A stretch of DNA of 64,000 nt from Morinoia aosen (taxonomy: Eukaryota > Arthropoda > Malacostraca > Amphipoda > Talitridae), in NCBI GenBank assembly GCA_030386875.1, contig CM059570.1, positions 30,805,422-30,869,421 of the forward strand, written 5' to 3'. Position 1 is the first letter of the stretch, and each line of letters begins with the position of its first letter. The position numbers and the translations under genes were made by a program. The notes under the pieces were generated by a model that was given only the letters and a program-made list of their open reading frames with translations, made no database searches and was not told the DNA's origin. Below are positions 26,233 to 37,119 of the stretch, one piece after another.

Positions 26233-26999
26233 TTAAATCTGACGAGCTTGCGAAGCTGTAGCCCAGCATGATCTTAAAACGAAGGCTTTCCTCGCAACGT
26301 TGACATTTCCGCATGAAATAATAAAAAATCGTTCTGTCCAAACACGATCCGCTTCCGCTTTAGAAAATTATCTCAGCCCATCAAACAAATTTCACTCGTT
26401 CATATCACCACTAAATAACGGGAAGCTTACATAAATTAGCATGCACAAAATTTTGAATGAAACAGCAAATTAGATAAAAGGCACGTTGTACTAAAGTGCG
26501 GTGTGTGAGGGAGTCGCAAACCTGTCCTTTTCGCTTCGACTTTGGCGGTGTGCTACACCGTACGTCGCCGCAGCAATAAACCGTGGTTTCTAAAGTTTGG
26601 TCCTAAAGCTACATTACAGAACATTTTAGCAAGACGCAATCAACAAATTTTCAGCATTGGATTCCCCCCTTCTCGCACTGGAATAGACCGAATCCAATAT
26701 TCTATATTGACTTTGAGGTAGCCCGTAAGAATTTTTGAGCAAGGGGCCGAGTACTGCAAGGGAGCTGGGAGCGGCCTATCGCTTTAAGCAGCGGCATTGA
26801 CTTACGAGATATTGACTTATTGGGAGACCGCTGTCATTTGAGCTATGCGTGGGCCTACGCATCGTTTGCGTTCATCGCACCCTTCAAATTGGATGCAAGA
26901 AATTAACGGCAGCGCTACCTAGCTCTTTTCCCAGCGTAATCTGTACTACTCGTATAATATGAGACTCTACATTAATAAGAGCGGCGTCCGTATGTCTGT
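26233..26999. other. unassigned sequence
   Basis: Mixed composition with a GC-richer patch at 26500-26600. No supported gene or RNA. Confidence 0.35.
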
Positions 27000-27770
27000 C
27001 CGAAGCCAGCCAATTGTGCGATGAGCGTATCTGTGATACAAGCTTCATCGACTCCACAATTTCCAGTGCATTAATCCATCACATTCGAGTAGGAATGAAT
27101 ATCACGTGAATTCCTAGGAAATAGGATCGTGTGTCATGTGATTTGACGAACGTTATAATACGTTTTTGACGGGCCGTGTGCACTCGGCCTCATCAACTCT
27201 CGAGAGATTGATTTTTTATTTCTTACATTTTTTTCATTTCGCCTTCTTTCTTACTTCAAATAAATGGGGGTGGACTTGTGATAATAACACAGTTAGGTGG
27301 CTGTGCTTCGTTGTGCTCTTTGTCTTCAGTCACACGGTGTAAACTTGATTCCTGAACAGTATCCAAAGTCTCCACGAATTTAAGTTTCTTACCTATCAAT
27401 ACCCTTGGTGTGTTTATTTATTTTTTTCTTGTCCGAACGATGTAAACTGCTTGAGACATGAACAGTTCTCAGGGTGTTCATGAATTTAAATATCTTACCT
27501 ACTAATTCCCTCGGTGTATATATTTATACATTTATTCGGTGTCCACTTCTTCCGTCTCTCTGTGACTCTCATAAGGATGTTTAATGACCGTATCTGTGAT
27601 ACGAGTTTCACCAGTGCACCCGTACATAAACGTTTTAGTCGCGAGTACTATTAGGATGGATATATTTGTTTGTCATCTACATATGGAAAATTTGTTTAAA
27701 GAAATATCGAATCCCATCATTTTTGACGGGTCGTGTACACTAATTAAATGATAATAATACAGTTTGCTGG
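27000..27770 (+). repeat. two copies of the GTATCTGTGATAC repeat plus degenerate 100-150-bp repeats
   Basis: Copies at 27010-27190 and 27585-27770 share GAGCGTATCTGTGATAC-like starts and TTTTTGACGGG..GTGTGCAC-like ends with 11670-11935. Between and after them, AACAGTAT/TGTCCACGA/ATTTAA segments recur every 110-150 bp up to about 28050. The shared stretch CGGCCTCATCAACTCTCGAG also occurs at 46535-46560. Confidence 0.65.
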
Positions 27771-27849
27771 TTGTGTGTTTGCTTGGTTTTTCTGATTCCA
27801 ATCTCCCTATGTAAACTGAATACCTGAACACTATTCAGAGTGTCCACGA

Positions 27850-27990
27850 TTTTAAAAGTATACTGATAATAACTCATAATAATATTAGTAATAATATCAT
27901 AATAATATTAATAATATCTTAATAATGTTAATAATAATAATAATGATAATAACTAATGATGACTGATAATAACTCATAATGAAGTATACT
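27850..27990. repeat. AAT-rich imperfect microsatellite
   Basis: Runs of AATAATATTAATAATATC and ACTGATAATAACTCATAAT. Confidence 0.85.
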
Positions 27991-28052
27991 GATAATAACT
28001 GTGTTCAGTTGGTTTCTCTGCCTCCTATCACACACTGTGAGCTGGTAAACAC

Positions 28053-28325
28053 CACGGCAGAGGAAACAAGATAGGGTCAAACCAGTCCCTTTTTTCGTTG
28101 ACGGTGTGGGTTTGCTGACGTCACGGCAACGAACCAATAGCAGCGCTCATATTGCATCTGGTAGCACTGCTACCCCCAAATCCGGCTCCACTATTGGCCT
28201 AACGACATGGCGTTTTGGTGACGTCATAAAGTTTGTTTGAAATAATGCCGTTCTATTGGTTAGCCGAACAAGAGAATGTGTATTTTTTCCCTTAGAAATG
28301 ACCCTACCTTGTTTCCTCTACCGTG
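28053..28325 (+). mobile_element. hAT-like MITE, copy 3 (273 bp)
   Basis: Starts CACGGCAGAGGAAACAAGAT and ends CCTTGTTTCCTCTACCGTG. Flanked by the exact 8-bp direct repeat GTAAACAC (28045-28052 and 28326-28333). Same orientation and interior as copy 2 but without its internal duplication. Confidence 0.9.
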
Positions 28326-29587
28326 GTAAACACCACACTGGGTGTCAACGACAAATGCACCCACTGATATTAAATAATTACAACTTTTTGTATCTACGAT
28401 AACGTGAGAGAGTTTAATTCCGAGAAATTTATTCAGCTTTTTTTGCATACGAATACAGCTTAATAAACGCCACCGAATATTCATCCGAATTTTCAATGTA
28501 TATAAAAATGAAGATTGTTTTTGGGATAGATGCATGTACGAGTATACCTGATATCAGTACGTGTAGAATTAATTTTAAGACAAATTAAAGGGTTAGTGAA
28601 ACATGAGTCTTTCACAGACTCATTACAAATTTTGTGTTGTTCGATGAATCAGAAAGCTATGCTTCTTAGTTTTAAAACAAGTGCATACAAGGATTTAGGA
28701 GTTTTATTGAACGTATTTATCATAAATCCCGTCACCTTTGACGACACATTTTCAGGCATTAAATAAGCTCACTAATTTCACATAAAATTTGCACCAAACT
28801 CAAGGAATTTTCGGAACGCACATCGTTAGAGGGACATTTTTATTTTTAAAGATTCGAAGACGTTAACGGGCGTTTCTATACACAAGGCATTCGAATACGT
28901 TAAGAGCATTTTCAATTGTTGTGTAGAAATTTTGGATCAGTATGCGAGAGATTTCTGAGCGAGAGCCCCGTGGTATTGAGGAGACGATCGCAATCTAGAA
29001 GACGGAGTTTTGAGGATCTCCATTCACACAGAATCAAATCGTAGTTTTCACGACAGAGATTTGGAAATTAAATATTTGAGCTTTTGCTCTTCTTCTGAAA
29101 CATCCGAAATTAAATCGACGTTTTCTCATCATAGACTCTTAAATTAAATACCCGAATTTATACTCGATTCCTGAATCATTCTTAAATCGATGTGTTCTCA
29201 ATACCCGACTTTCTGCTCCATTCCTGAATCATCCAAAATTAAATCGAAGCGTTCTCAGCATAGCAAATAAGTCCTCGACCTTCTGCTCGTTCCCTCCGCT
29301 TCGTTCCTCCTCAAAGTTTCTAAGGCGGGAAGTTCCGAAGGAATGAGGTCGAGAAAAGTTCGAGCATTACTGACGTATCCAGGATACGATTTCTGCAATC
29401 AGGAGATTTAATCCATGTTGAGCAGATTAAAATCGTCACGAACGGGATATTTTTAGTAGGGCTAATGTGTGGATTTTGCTTTAGAGAATGTTGCTTTGAG
29501 TTCAGCAGAGATACTAATTGATACTTCACGCTGTAAATGAAATTTAAAATCAATTATCGCGATGCGTGAGCCATTTAAACGTGTTTT
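28326..29587. other. unassigned; degenerate repeats at 29040-29290
   Basis: TTCCTGAATCAT..AAATTAAATCGA segments recur three times in 29040-29290 at uneven spacing. Nothing else supported. Confidence 0.45.
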
Positions 29588-29622
29588 ACGTTTATTTATT
29601 TATTTATTTATTTATTTTTTCT
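29588..29622. repeat. (TTTA)n microsatellite
   Basis: About seven TTTA units starting at 29590. Confidence 0.95.
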
Positions 29623-29799
29623 TATTTAATTTATTTGCCCTCGCCTCATGATGAACTTTGAGAATTGCTCATTGTTAGAATTATCAGTTGCTTGGAATTA
29701 ATTGTCGGGAATTACGGTGAGAGAAGCACTAATTGCTCACGAGCCCTAATTAGTGAGGATGTAAGTGTTACCACGCACCAATAAGCGCTGAAATTATTG

Positions 29800-30560
29800 A
29801 TTAATTGATATGGACGATCAGTAAAATTATCGATTATTTGGTACGGGTGAAAACTGAAATTATTGATTAATTGATAGGATGAAGAGTAAAATTATCGAAT
29901 AATTTTTTTGAATGAACAGTATGAACAGTCTTGTCACCTTTTAAGAATACCTGTATTGTATAATAATAAAGAAGTCTGCGTTTGCGCATTATTAGTTATG
30001 CTTCCCTTTTTAATACTTTCAAATTTTACTGTTCTCTGTGTATTCTTGACAATTCTACTCTTACTTATTCCCTTGTCACTTGATATTTTCCTATTTTATT
30101 TTCCTTTTCTTACCCTCTAATGTGTTTTCCTCTTGTTACTGTATCTTTTCTCTGTTAGCTTGACTCGCTGGAACTCTTATTTTGGATGTTTAATAGTGTA
30201 GTTTTTATTTTAGCAGTTGGTTGTACGATTTTCCCCTTGTTTTTTTTAGGCCCAATAAGCGAATGAGCTTGACGTGGCCCTTGTCACCTTTTTAGACTAC
30301 CTGTATTGTAACTTTAAACGTGACCTTGTGACAATAAATTCTATGGAGTTACTATGGAGTTTCAATTGTTGATTAATTGATTATGATGATCAGCAAAATT
30401 ATACATCTCGAAATAGTCATGGATGAACAAAAAATTATTAATTAGTTTTAATGGAAGATGAGTAAATTTAAATGGCAATGATTATTGATTATCAGTGAAA
30501 TTTTATAACAATTGTCATGGAAATAATTGTTCATTTGAAATGGACAAAATTAAATTTGCT
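29800..30560. repeat. AT-rich degenerate minisatellite interrupted by a retroelement-like segment
   Basis: AGTAAAATTATCGATTAATT-type units occupy 29800-29910 and resume at 30358-30560. The interruption (about 29926-30355) begins and ends with a direct repeat: CTTGTCACCTTTTAAGAATA at 29930 and CTTGTCACCTTTTTAGACTA at 30280. It finishes with TGTGACAATAAATTCTATGG, resembling a LINE 3' end. The copy is too short to classify. Confidence 0.55.
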
Positions 30561-31053
30561 TGTCATGAATGAATGACCTTCAAATTAACGGATGCAGAGT
30601 AGGAAACCTTTTCATGCAGTGTTATGTCTTTCTAGCGCTTTTGTGTGTTTTGTTTAAGCAGTATAGTGTTTCCATAAATCTTTTCATAAATCATTTAGTT
30701 CTCATTTCTGAGTTGCCAGAATTTGGGCAGCGATACGCAGTTGCAATGGTATGGTGTTACTGTAAAAACTTCAACATTATGCGTTCAAAATCAATACATC
30801 AATAAAATTCATCCTTGTCCGTCGGTTGAGTGTGTGATGGGATATAATTACTAACACTGCGTTCATGGGGTCAGGAATCAGGAATGATCGCGAATATAAT
30901 TCCTAAACTTGAATTAGTATTGTAAGATGTCACTAAAATTTGTTGAATTCGTAAAGGTAAATTGGTGTTTTAAGATATGGCTAAGAATTGTGGAATTTGC
31001 ATACGTGAGGGAAAACGGACCGGAGCTCCTAGGCCGGATTCTCAGATAAGGAA
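30561..31053. other. unassigned AT-rich sequence
   Basis: No supported feature. Confidence 0.35.
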
Positions 31054-31162
31054 CCCCGGTCTAACTTTTTCGCCACCTGCATGCATGTTCTTCGCCGCCT
31101 AAGCGATTTAATCGCTTGTGCAGCGATAAACATGCATGCTCCGGCGAAAAAGTTACACTGGG
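31054..31162. mobile_element. 109-bp inverted-repeat MITE, copy A
   Basis: Termini CCCCGGTCTAACTTTTTCGC and GGCGAAAAAGTTACACTGGG; inner arms carry GCATGCATG on both sides. Same length and layout as copy B at 58825-58933; copy C at 62862-62951 is shortened. No target duplication found. Confidence 0.85.
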
Positions 31163-31235
31163 ACAGAGCCACAGTAGCGCGAAGGGTAACGCATCACACT
31201 TTGGACCAGACAGATCCTGGTTCGATCCCAGTTGG
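31163..31235 (+). repeat. tRNA-derived SINE head with A and B boxes
   Basis: An A-box-like TAGCGCGAAGGG (31175-31186) and a consensus B box GGTTCGATCCC (31219-31229) start 44 bp apart, the spacing seen in tRNA genes and tRNA-derived SINEs. A complete cloverleaf with acceptor stem is not evident, so a SINE head is more likely than a tRNA gene. It starts immediately after MITE copy A. A second A-box-like TGGCGTAGTGG lies on the minus strand at 31399-31389. Confidence 0.6.
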
Positions 31236-31684
31236 GTACGCGTCATTTTCACCACGACGCAGCTCTCTGATGAGGATATCAATCCGAGAAGACTAGCGGA
31301 AGAGGTTAGAGAATGAACTCTTCGGTACATAGCGCTTGAGGTTCACTTATCCTTTCCTTCTCTTTAGGTCATGAGCTAAAAACTAATCCCACTACGCCAT
31401 TGAGCAATCAATAAATATTTTTTTTAACAGCGCCTCGTACCTAATTTAAGAGAACTACGTTATGCTACGTAGAATTTAGCACAGTTTAAACAAAATAATC
31501 TCTCAAAAAAATCTCTCTGAATGTGGCAAACCTGACGGTATTTATGAAAAAAATTTTGCTAGGAGTCGCATAGCGTGTATGATAACCAAATCGACAGCAA
31601 AACTTACGCTGCAATCTGTTGTACCACTACAGCGGAGCAAATTGTTCGAGAATTCGGCCTCAGACATACCGTGCTCCTCATTAT
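31236..31684. other. possible SINE body, then unassigned sequence
   Basis: Downstream of the tRNA-like head to the T run at about 31420-31430. The element's end is not defined. Confidence 0.3.
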
Positions 31685-31955
31685 TTACAGTCCCTGTTAC
31701 TTCCACTTAACCTCTACACAACATTTACAACTCCCACCATCTCCACTTAACCTCCTCCACTCGCCATTTACATAACCCACATTCTTCACTAAACCCCCAC
31801 CCACTAGTCACGACATCCACACTCTCCACTTGACCTCCATTGACCATTCACAACTCCAATCATCTCCACCTAACCCCCACTCACCAGTCACAATTCCCGC
31901 AACCCCCACAATTCCCCCATTCTCTACACCCCCTTCCTACCACTGGCAGCGCTAG
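31685..31955. repeat. C-rich degenerate tandem repeat
   Basis: Units containing CTCCACTTAACC and AACTCCCACCATC recur at about 45-50 bp with many changes; strongly C-rich on the plus strand. Confidence 0.65.
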
Positions 31956-32419
31956 CTAATGAAGTCATTTCCTGGCGCGTCAGAAGAATAAAAACTTGGG
32001 CTGAGGAACAAACGCGTTTGCCTGCAGGATGAAATATAAACCAGCAAATTTAAATGCGTTCGAAGACTAAGTGATTGTCAGAGGAACAAATCATCGCACG
32101 CTGTAGATAAGGAATATTCAATTTAACAGCTGGGACTGGCAAAACTGGTTGGTTGTAAAGGTAAAAAATATCTAATAGGAAATTAGAATTGTGTTGTTTC
32201 CACATAAAGACGAGTGATGACAGTTGATGAAAAATATACTCTGTATTTTTCGAGAACGTGGCTATCGCGTTCAGTGAATATGAAAAACTAGTAGAAAACT
32301 ACAAGATAGAGCTAGGTATTAAAAAATAAATACACAATTAATATTTACACACTTTGATGAACTGATTACACTTTATGAATTAATGAATGAACTAGTATAC
32401 CGGTTCAACCCGAGTATTG
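31956..32419. other. unassigned AT-rich sequence
   Basis: No supported feature. Confidence 0.35.
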
Positions 32420-32545
32420 GGTTGTCCGACTTGCCTAAAAATAAAAAAATAAAAAAAAAATAAAAAAACAAATAATAAAAAATAAAAAAATAAAGAAAAA
32501 AAAAATAAATAAAAAATAAAAAAAAAATAAAATAAATAAATAGTT
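32420..32545. repeat. A-rich low-complexity tract
   Basis: Long AAAATAAAAAAAT-type run; it could be a retroelement tail or an expanded simple repeat. Confidence 0.9.
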
Positions 32546-32659
32546 TTCTGCAAATATAGACACCATTGGCTTCAATTTAATACCTCACTTGACCATATAG
32601 ACTCAGCCAATTTTCTAAACGGACTCGGACAAATTTTGAGTTACTGAATTAAGTATATA

Positions 32660-32785
32660 GATGAATGAATTTACACTTTAATGAATTTACACTTTAATTT
32701 AAACTTTAATGAATTTACACTTTAATTTACACTTTGATGAATTTACACTTATACACTTATGAATGAATTTACACTTTAATGAGCT
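32660..32785. repeat. 16-bp tandem repeat
   Basis: ATGAATTTACACTTTA recurs about seven times with small length changes. Confidence 0.8.
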
Positions 32786-32879
32786 GATGAGGTAGATAAA
32801 CACGGTACACAAGTACACTGAACCCGATGAATAACTTTAAATTACCGAAATGTTCAACCACATACCCACTCGACGAAGG

Positions 32880-33690
32880 TAACACAGCCACGATAGGACC
32901 TTTCCATAGTATACTGCAGCGAAATATTCATGTAGTACACTGTTTAAAAACTTTTCTAATGCCCACAGTATAAAAACCATTGCATAGTACACTGCACATA
33001 ACCTTTTTAAAGCCCATTGTATCGAAACCATTTCATAGTGTACTTCAGTAAGCCATTTCACTGCACATTGTATAAAAACTGTTTCTTGGTACACTGGATA
33101 AAACCCTTTGTATCACAATACATTACACCTTTTGATGGGTGTAACGGTTGTGGTTATCATGCACTGCATTATAACCATGCCACAGCACACTGCATTAAAC
33201 TATTTATAGCGTAATACAGTAAACAATTTCATTGCACAATGCATTGAACCTTTCTGTTGTGCATTTCATAAAAACCATTCCACAATACACTACGGTAAAC
33301 CATTTAATCGTATAAAAACCATTCCACCACCCTGCATTATGCACTAAACCTTTCTATAGGTCACTGCAGTATACTATTTAATTGTAAAATAACAATTATA
33401 TAAAAAACATTCCACAGCACACTGCAGTAACCATCCCACATCCCTCCGCAGAAACCATTTAATTGTATAAAAGCCATTCCATAAAAACTATTCCACAGCC
33501 TTTTGCAGTAAACAATTTAATTGTAAAATAACCATTACATAAAAACCACTCTACAGCACACTGCAGTAGACCATCCCACATCACTCCGGAGAAACCATTT
33601 AATTGTGTAGCAAACCATCATTTAGCAGACCATTTATTCGTATAAAAGCCACTCCATAACATCCGCTCCACAGCACCTTGCAGTAAGCCA
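32880..33690. repeat. degenerate repeats in the presumed intron next to the exon
   Basis: Segments like CACACTGCAGTAAACCATTT, AATTGTATAAAA and CCATTCCACAG recur with uneven spacing for about 800 bp. The unit nearest the exon (CACCTTGCAGTAAGCCA, 33674-33690) lies 8 bp from the splice donor, so the family appears to include donor-proximal intron sequence. Confidence 0.6.
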
Positions 33691-33699
33691 AGTACTCAC

Positions 33700-33868
33700 A
33701 CTTTCTGGGCGGGAGGATGCCAGGGATGATGGAGGGCAGCGGCAGCGCAGAGGCGGCAGCAACCCGCAGCACGGCGGGCAACTCGCGCGGGTCCGGCGCC
33801 GCCGTCGCGCTGTACGCGTGCGCACCCTCCAGCAGGCAACACGCCACCAAACTCAGGATCACATGCAT
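33700..33868 (-). CDS. first coding exon of a predicted secreted protein
   Basis: Minus-strand ATG at 33868 gives 56 codons plus one base, ending at a strong donor AGT|GTGAGTACT (intron starts at 33699), so the exon ends in phase 1. The peptide begins MHVILSLVACCLLEGAHA, a short hydrophobic signal peptide with an A-H-A cleavage site near residue 18. It continues with an alanine/proline/leucine-rich stretch (DPRELPAVLRVAAASALPLP) ending PPRK. The exon is much GC-richer than its surroundings. No domain is recognised; it could be a neuropeptide, hormone or cuticle-type precursor. The next exon would lie at lower coordinates and was not found in the repeat-filled intron. Upstream, copies of the start region are tandemly repeated. 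Confidence 0.5.
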
Positions 33869-34250
33869 TGTCTAGTTCCCTAGTCCCCTTTTACACAAAA
33901 ATCCGGCTCAACTCCTGTATAGAAGCTTCACAAAAGTCAGGATCAGATGCATTGTCACATTTTCTAGTACCCTCGTACACCGAAATTATCTTCAGCTTCT
34001 GCATGAAATCTCATATGCATTGTCGAGTTCAGTAGTCCTCTTGTACACTGAAATTAGTCGTAGTTCATGCATGAAGGCTTCACCAAACTCAAGATCAGAT
34101 GCACTGTCCTGTTTTCCAGTCCCCTTGTTCCCTGAAATTTGTTTCAGCTTCTGCATGAAGGCTTCACTAAACACAAATTCAGATGCTTTGTTCAGTTTTC
34201 AAGTCTTCTCGTACACCGAAATTAATTCAAGTTCCTGCATTAATGATTCT
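33847..34250 (-). repeat. 84-bp tandem repeat of the exon's start segment
   Basis: Sense-strand units carry GACAATGCATCTGATCCTGA-like sequence followed by GTTTGGTGAAGC, CATGCATGAA and ATTTC..GTGTACAAG. Start-codon positions recur at plus coordinates of about 33863, 33957, 34015, 34099 and 34182, giving spacings of 94, 58, 84 and 83. The exon's own first 20 or so bases are the terminal unit. All others lie upstream of its ATG, so several upstream AUGs would be in the leader if transcribed. Confidence 0.75.
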
Positions 34251-34495
34251 GAGTAGCGCTGAGTGTTAGGCTTTGATAATTCGACTACGGTTTCACGAAG
34301 GCATGTTCCATGGTTATGTGCTTTGCAGGGCTACGCTCACGTGAAATTGGACTAGGTTTGCATGAAAGCTTCCGAGTAGCGCTGTGTGTTGGGATTTCTG
34401 ATAAATTGGAACCAGGTTCACTGAGGACATGTTCGGAGGTTACTTGTTTGTTTAGGGTCACGCACGTGAGAGTTAGACTAGTTTTGGACTTGAGT
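34250..34495. repeat. 122-bp tandem duplication, 2 copies
   Basis: GAGTAGCGCTGAGTGTTAGG at 34250 and GAGTAGCGCTGTGTGTTGGG at 34372 start two related units with shared CACGTGA and TTGGACTAGGTT-like parts. Confidence 0.7.
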
Positions 34496-35104
34496 TGGAG
34501 CTTAGGGGATTTTTAGGGGGTATTTACCCGGAGTGTATTTATTGAAGTAGTTCACTGAAATGAGACAGTCTCACGAATGGCACAGGTTTCAACGTCTCGT
34601 TGGTGAAATATTTGTGCCTCGCTGCTAAAAAATATTTGCGTTTTACTCGTAAAATACTTGCACTCACTGGCATTTTTAACCCTAATTGTCCGATGAGTTT
34701 CTTAGAGTTCACTTAGTTCACTTTCCACGAACTCTTCTAAGTTTTTGGCACTCAAAATTTTCTTTGAACTATTTTCCAAAAGCTGTGTTAAACTTCTACT
34801 CGATATCGACTAGATGATCGCCTTGAGTCAACACTCCTATGTAACGAAAAAAAAAATAATTTGAAAATACTTTATCTATACTCTAAGTTCGAGATCTGAA
34901 AGTTGGAAATAATACGTTAACATCCCTTATAATAATTGACGCTGAATCTGCCGAAAGCCTGTACATTGTATTCAAAAAACGCATAAGTAAGCATTAAGCC
35001 TGATAAATTTCGTTTTACCATTATAATTATCATTTCCGATTCGTTTAAAATTAAAGTTAAAATTCACTCATACTCAACTCACAATGGCATTCATCCTCAA
35101 CTCA
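34496..35104. other. unassigned sequence
   Basis: No supported feature; it could contain the promoter of the minus-strand gene, but no clear motif is seen. Confidence 0.3.
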
Positions 35105-35313
35105 CCATACTCACCAAACTTAGCCCCTTCGGACTACTGCTTCTTTCTATCGAAGAACCGCTTACTCTCCCACTAGCACTCCAGCAAATCCAACGCGTCA
35201 AAAAATCAATTGATGACTGGATCACCTCAAATTTTGAATGATTTCTCTACGGGGAAAAAAATTTAATTAATATATGGAGGAAATTTATGGTTAGCGGTGG
35301 TGCAAAGTTTGAA
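35105..35313 (+). pseudogene. mariner transposase C-terminal relic
   Basis: The first segment reads PYSPNLAPSDYCFF, matching the mariner signature around the third catalytic aspartate (PYSPDLAPSDYHLF). After a stop and frame change it continues RVKKSIDDWITSNFE and WRKFMVSGGAKFE, which match the mariner C-terminus (DDWI..., then RW.K.V..GG.YFE). Stops and frame changes make it inactive. The N-terminal two-thirds was not recognised upstream. Confidence 0.7.
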
Positions 35314-36171
35314 CCAAGTATTTGTTGCCTTTGTAGGATTGCGAATTAAAAGCAAAATAAGTTATCACTCATTAACACTTCAATTGTTTTAACAGGTCTC
35401 TGAGACACACGATGCATCTAGAGCTAGTTTAGTGATTTTTATGGCTAAACAACTACCTCACATATAATATTATGAAACAATAATTGAATGGAAGTTATGA
35501 GCGCATGAAAGATTACTCTCAAGTAATTTTTGCTTAAACAGTTCTAAGATGAACAAGAACTAGTAACACAAAATTTAAGTCAAATTTACGCCTTTGAACT
35601 AGTAAAAATGTGGACTCCACAGGGAAAGCCAGGCCCAGTTCAGAAAGACGATGATTCGTGTCAGGACGGGAGTTATTTATTTTTTTCTGCCAGTTATTCA
35701 ATATCATTTATTTAAAAAAATTATGAATTTTTAAATTTTTATATCGCAGGAAGGATAATTTTTAGTGGTCATCAGTCTAGTTCATCGGAACCACATTGCA
35801 TCAGTACCGTCACAAGCAATATATGTTAGAAACCCGTATTTTTTAACACCCGAGACTGCGCGTCTTATACTGATGCACTTTTAACTTAACATGCCATTTA
35901 GCTATCAAAAAAGTACCAACGTTTCTTGTAACACTCGTTTCGAAAAAAATTCTGCTTTCCCGCGGGTAATTTTTTACCATTGATTAGCACTTCCTTTCCT
36001 CCTTCTTCCGGGAGGGAAAATCTTACGATTGTTTCTTGTTTCCAAGAAAGTTTATTTCCTTCGAGAGGACGTCAGATTCCGGAAACGCAGCACGTTTCTA
36101 CAGAGACTTTTTTTTCTGCAGTACATAACGCTTGTAGTATTATAGCATTTCGGAGACTTTTCTCCCTTAAT
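35314..36171. other. unassigned sequence including one interspersed repeat
   Basis: 35740-35860 is related to 40105-40190: both carry a CTAGTTCA..GGAACC..GCATCAGTACC segment followed by TTAGAA.CCC.TATTTTTT. Otherwise AT-rich and unassigned. Confidence 0.5.
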
Positions 36172-36345
36172 TCTGTTTTAATCTCCATTTGCTCATCTCT
36201 TGTTTTTTGTATTGTCTTCGACTTTTTTCTTCTTTATTAATCTCCATTTGATGTTCAGCTGTTTTTTGTAATTTCTTTGACTTTTCTTTTTTCTTAGTAA
36301 TTTCCATTTGCTCCTGAGCTTTTTTTTCTAAGACTTTCCTTTCTC
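36172..36345. repeat. 63-bp tandem repeat, about 2.7 copies
   Basis: TAATCTCCATTTG, TTTTTTGTA and TTTGACTTTTCTTTTTTCTT recur. On the minus strand this yields a lysine/glutamate-rich open frame that is probably incidental. Confidence 0.75.
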
Positions 36346-36460
36346 CGTTTGGATACAAGTCACACTACTATTAAGGTGTTTGGATACAAGTCACATTACT
36401 AATTAAGCGTGTGGATACAAGTCACACTACTAATCTGGTGTTTTGGTAAAATTTAATCTA
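36346..36460. repeat. 43-bp tandem repeat, 3 copies
   Basis: TTTGGATACAAGTCACACTA followed by CTAAT recurs three times at about 36-44 bp spacing. Confidence 0.8.
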
Positions 36461-36534
36461 CTAATCAGGGGTTCGTTTCTTTCATATTGGTGGTATTTGT
36501 TATAATATCTGAAAATTCAAAACCTGTTTATAGG

Positions 36535-36725
36535 CAGTTAGATTAGATCAGATGCTAGTTTAAGCCTCCCTAACCTCTTTCTGGACAGCGAAGATTTACA
36601 TAGTGACTTTCATTCGCCCAGTACTGCCCCTAGTACTCAAGATACAAGTCACAAACATGACCTTCCCAGCCTTTGGTGCGGACGGCGTACGGGAGCCTGC
36701 CAGGAGTAGGGAAGAAAGGTTGGAA
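36535..36725 (-). mobile_element. probable non-LTR element or SINE 3' fragment
   Basis: On the minus strand: GGCAGGCTCCCGTACGCCGT, then GTTAGGGAGGCTTAAACTAG followed by a TCTAATCTAA tail. The tail junction recurs at 13322-13402, showing it is a dispersed element. Clade not assigned. Confidence 0.5.
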
Positions 36726-37119
36726 ATTAATCAACCCTGAGGTATAAATTATTTATTTTTTCACACGAGCATTTCAAGGAAAAGCCAAGTACTATACACC
36801 GGTACATCGAGAAAAATGATGAGAAATTAATTATTGTTCAGGACCTAACTTCTTTTTTCATATGTGAATTTTAAGAATAATTATAAGCTATCAACTAGCA
36901 CATTATATATTTTGCAGGTCTGTGAGACAGACGTGATGTTATTAATGTTGCGATTCCGTCTGACTATAATTAATATTTATAATAATATATTGTTGGTTTT
37001 TCTAGAATAACAGCTGGCAACCCCGGTGGAAAAGCGACCGCATACAATAATAATCAAGAGTAACAACATGCGTTAGAGGGCTAGATTTCTTTTATTATTT
37101 TTTTTGCTGAATTTGTGAT
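36726..37119. other. unassigned AT-rich sequence
   Basis: Contains a small palindrome GTCTGTGAGACAGAC at 36917-36931. No gene. Confidence 0.4.

Noticed and set aside
31163-31235. Functional tRNA gene
   Set aside because: A and B boxes are present at correct spacing, but no convincing acceptor or anticodon stem could be drawn by eye. A SINE head is more likely.
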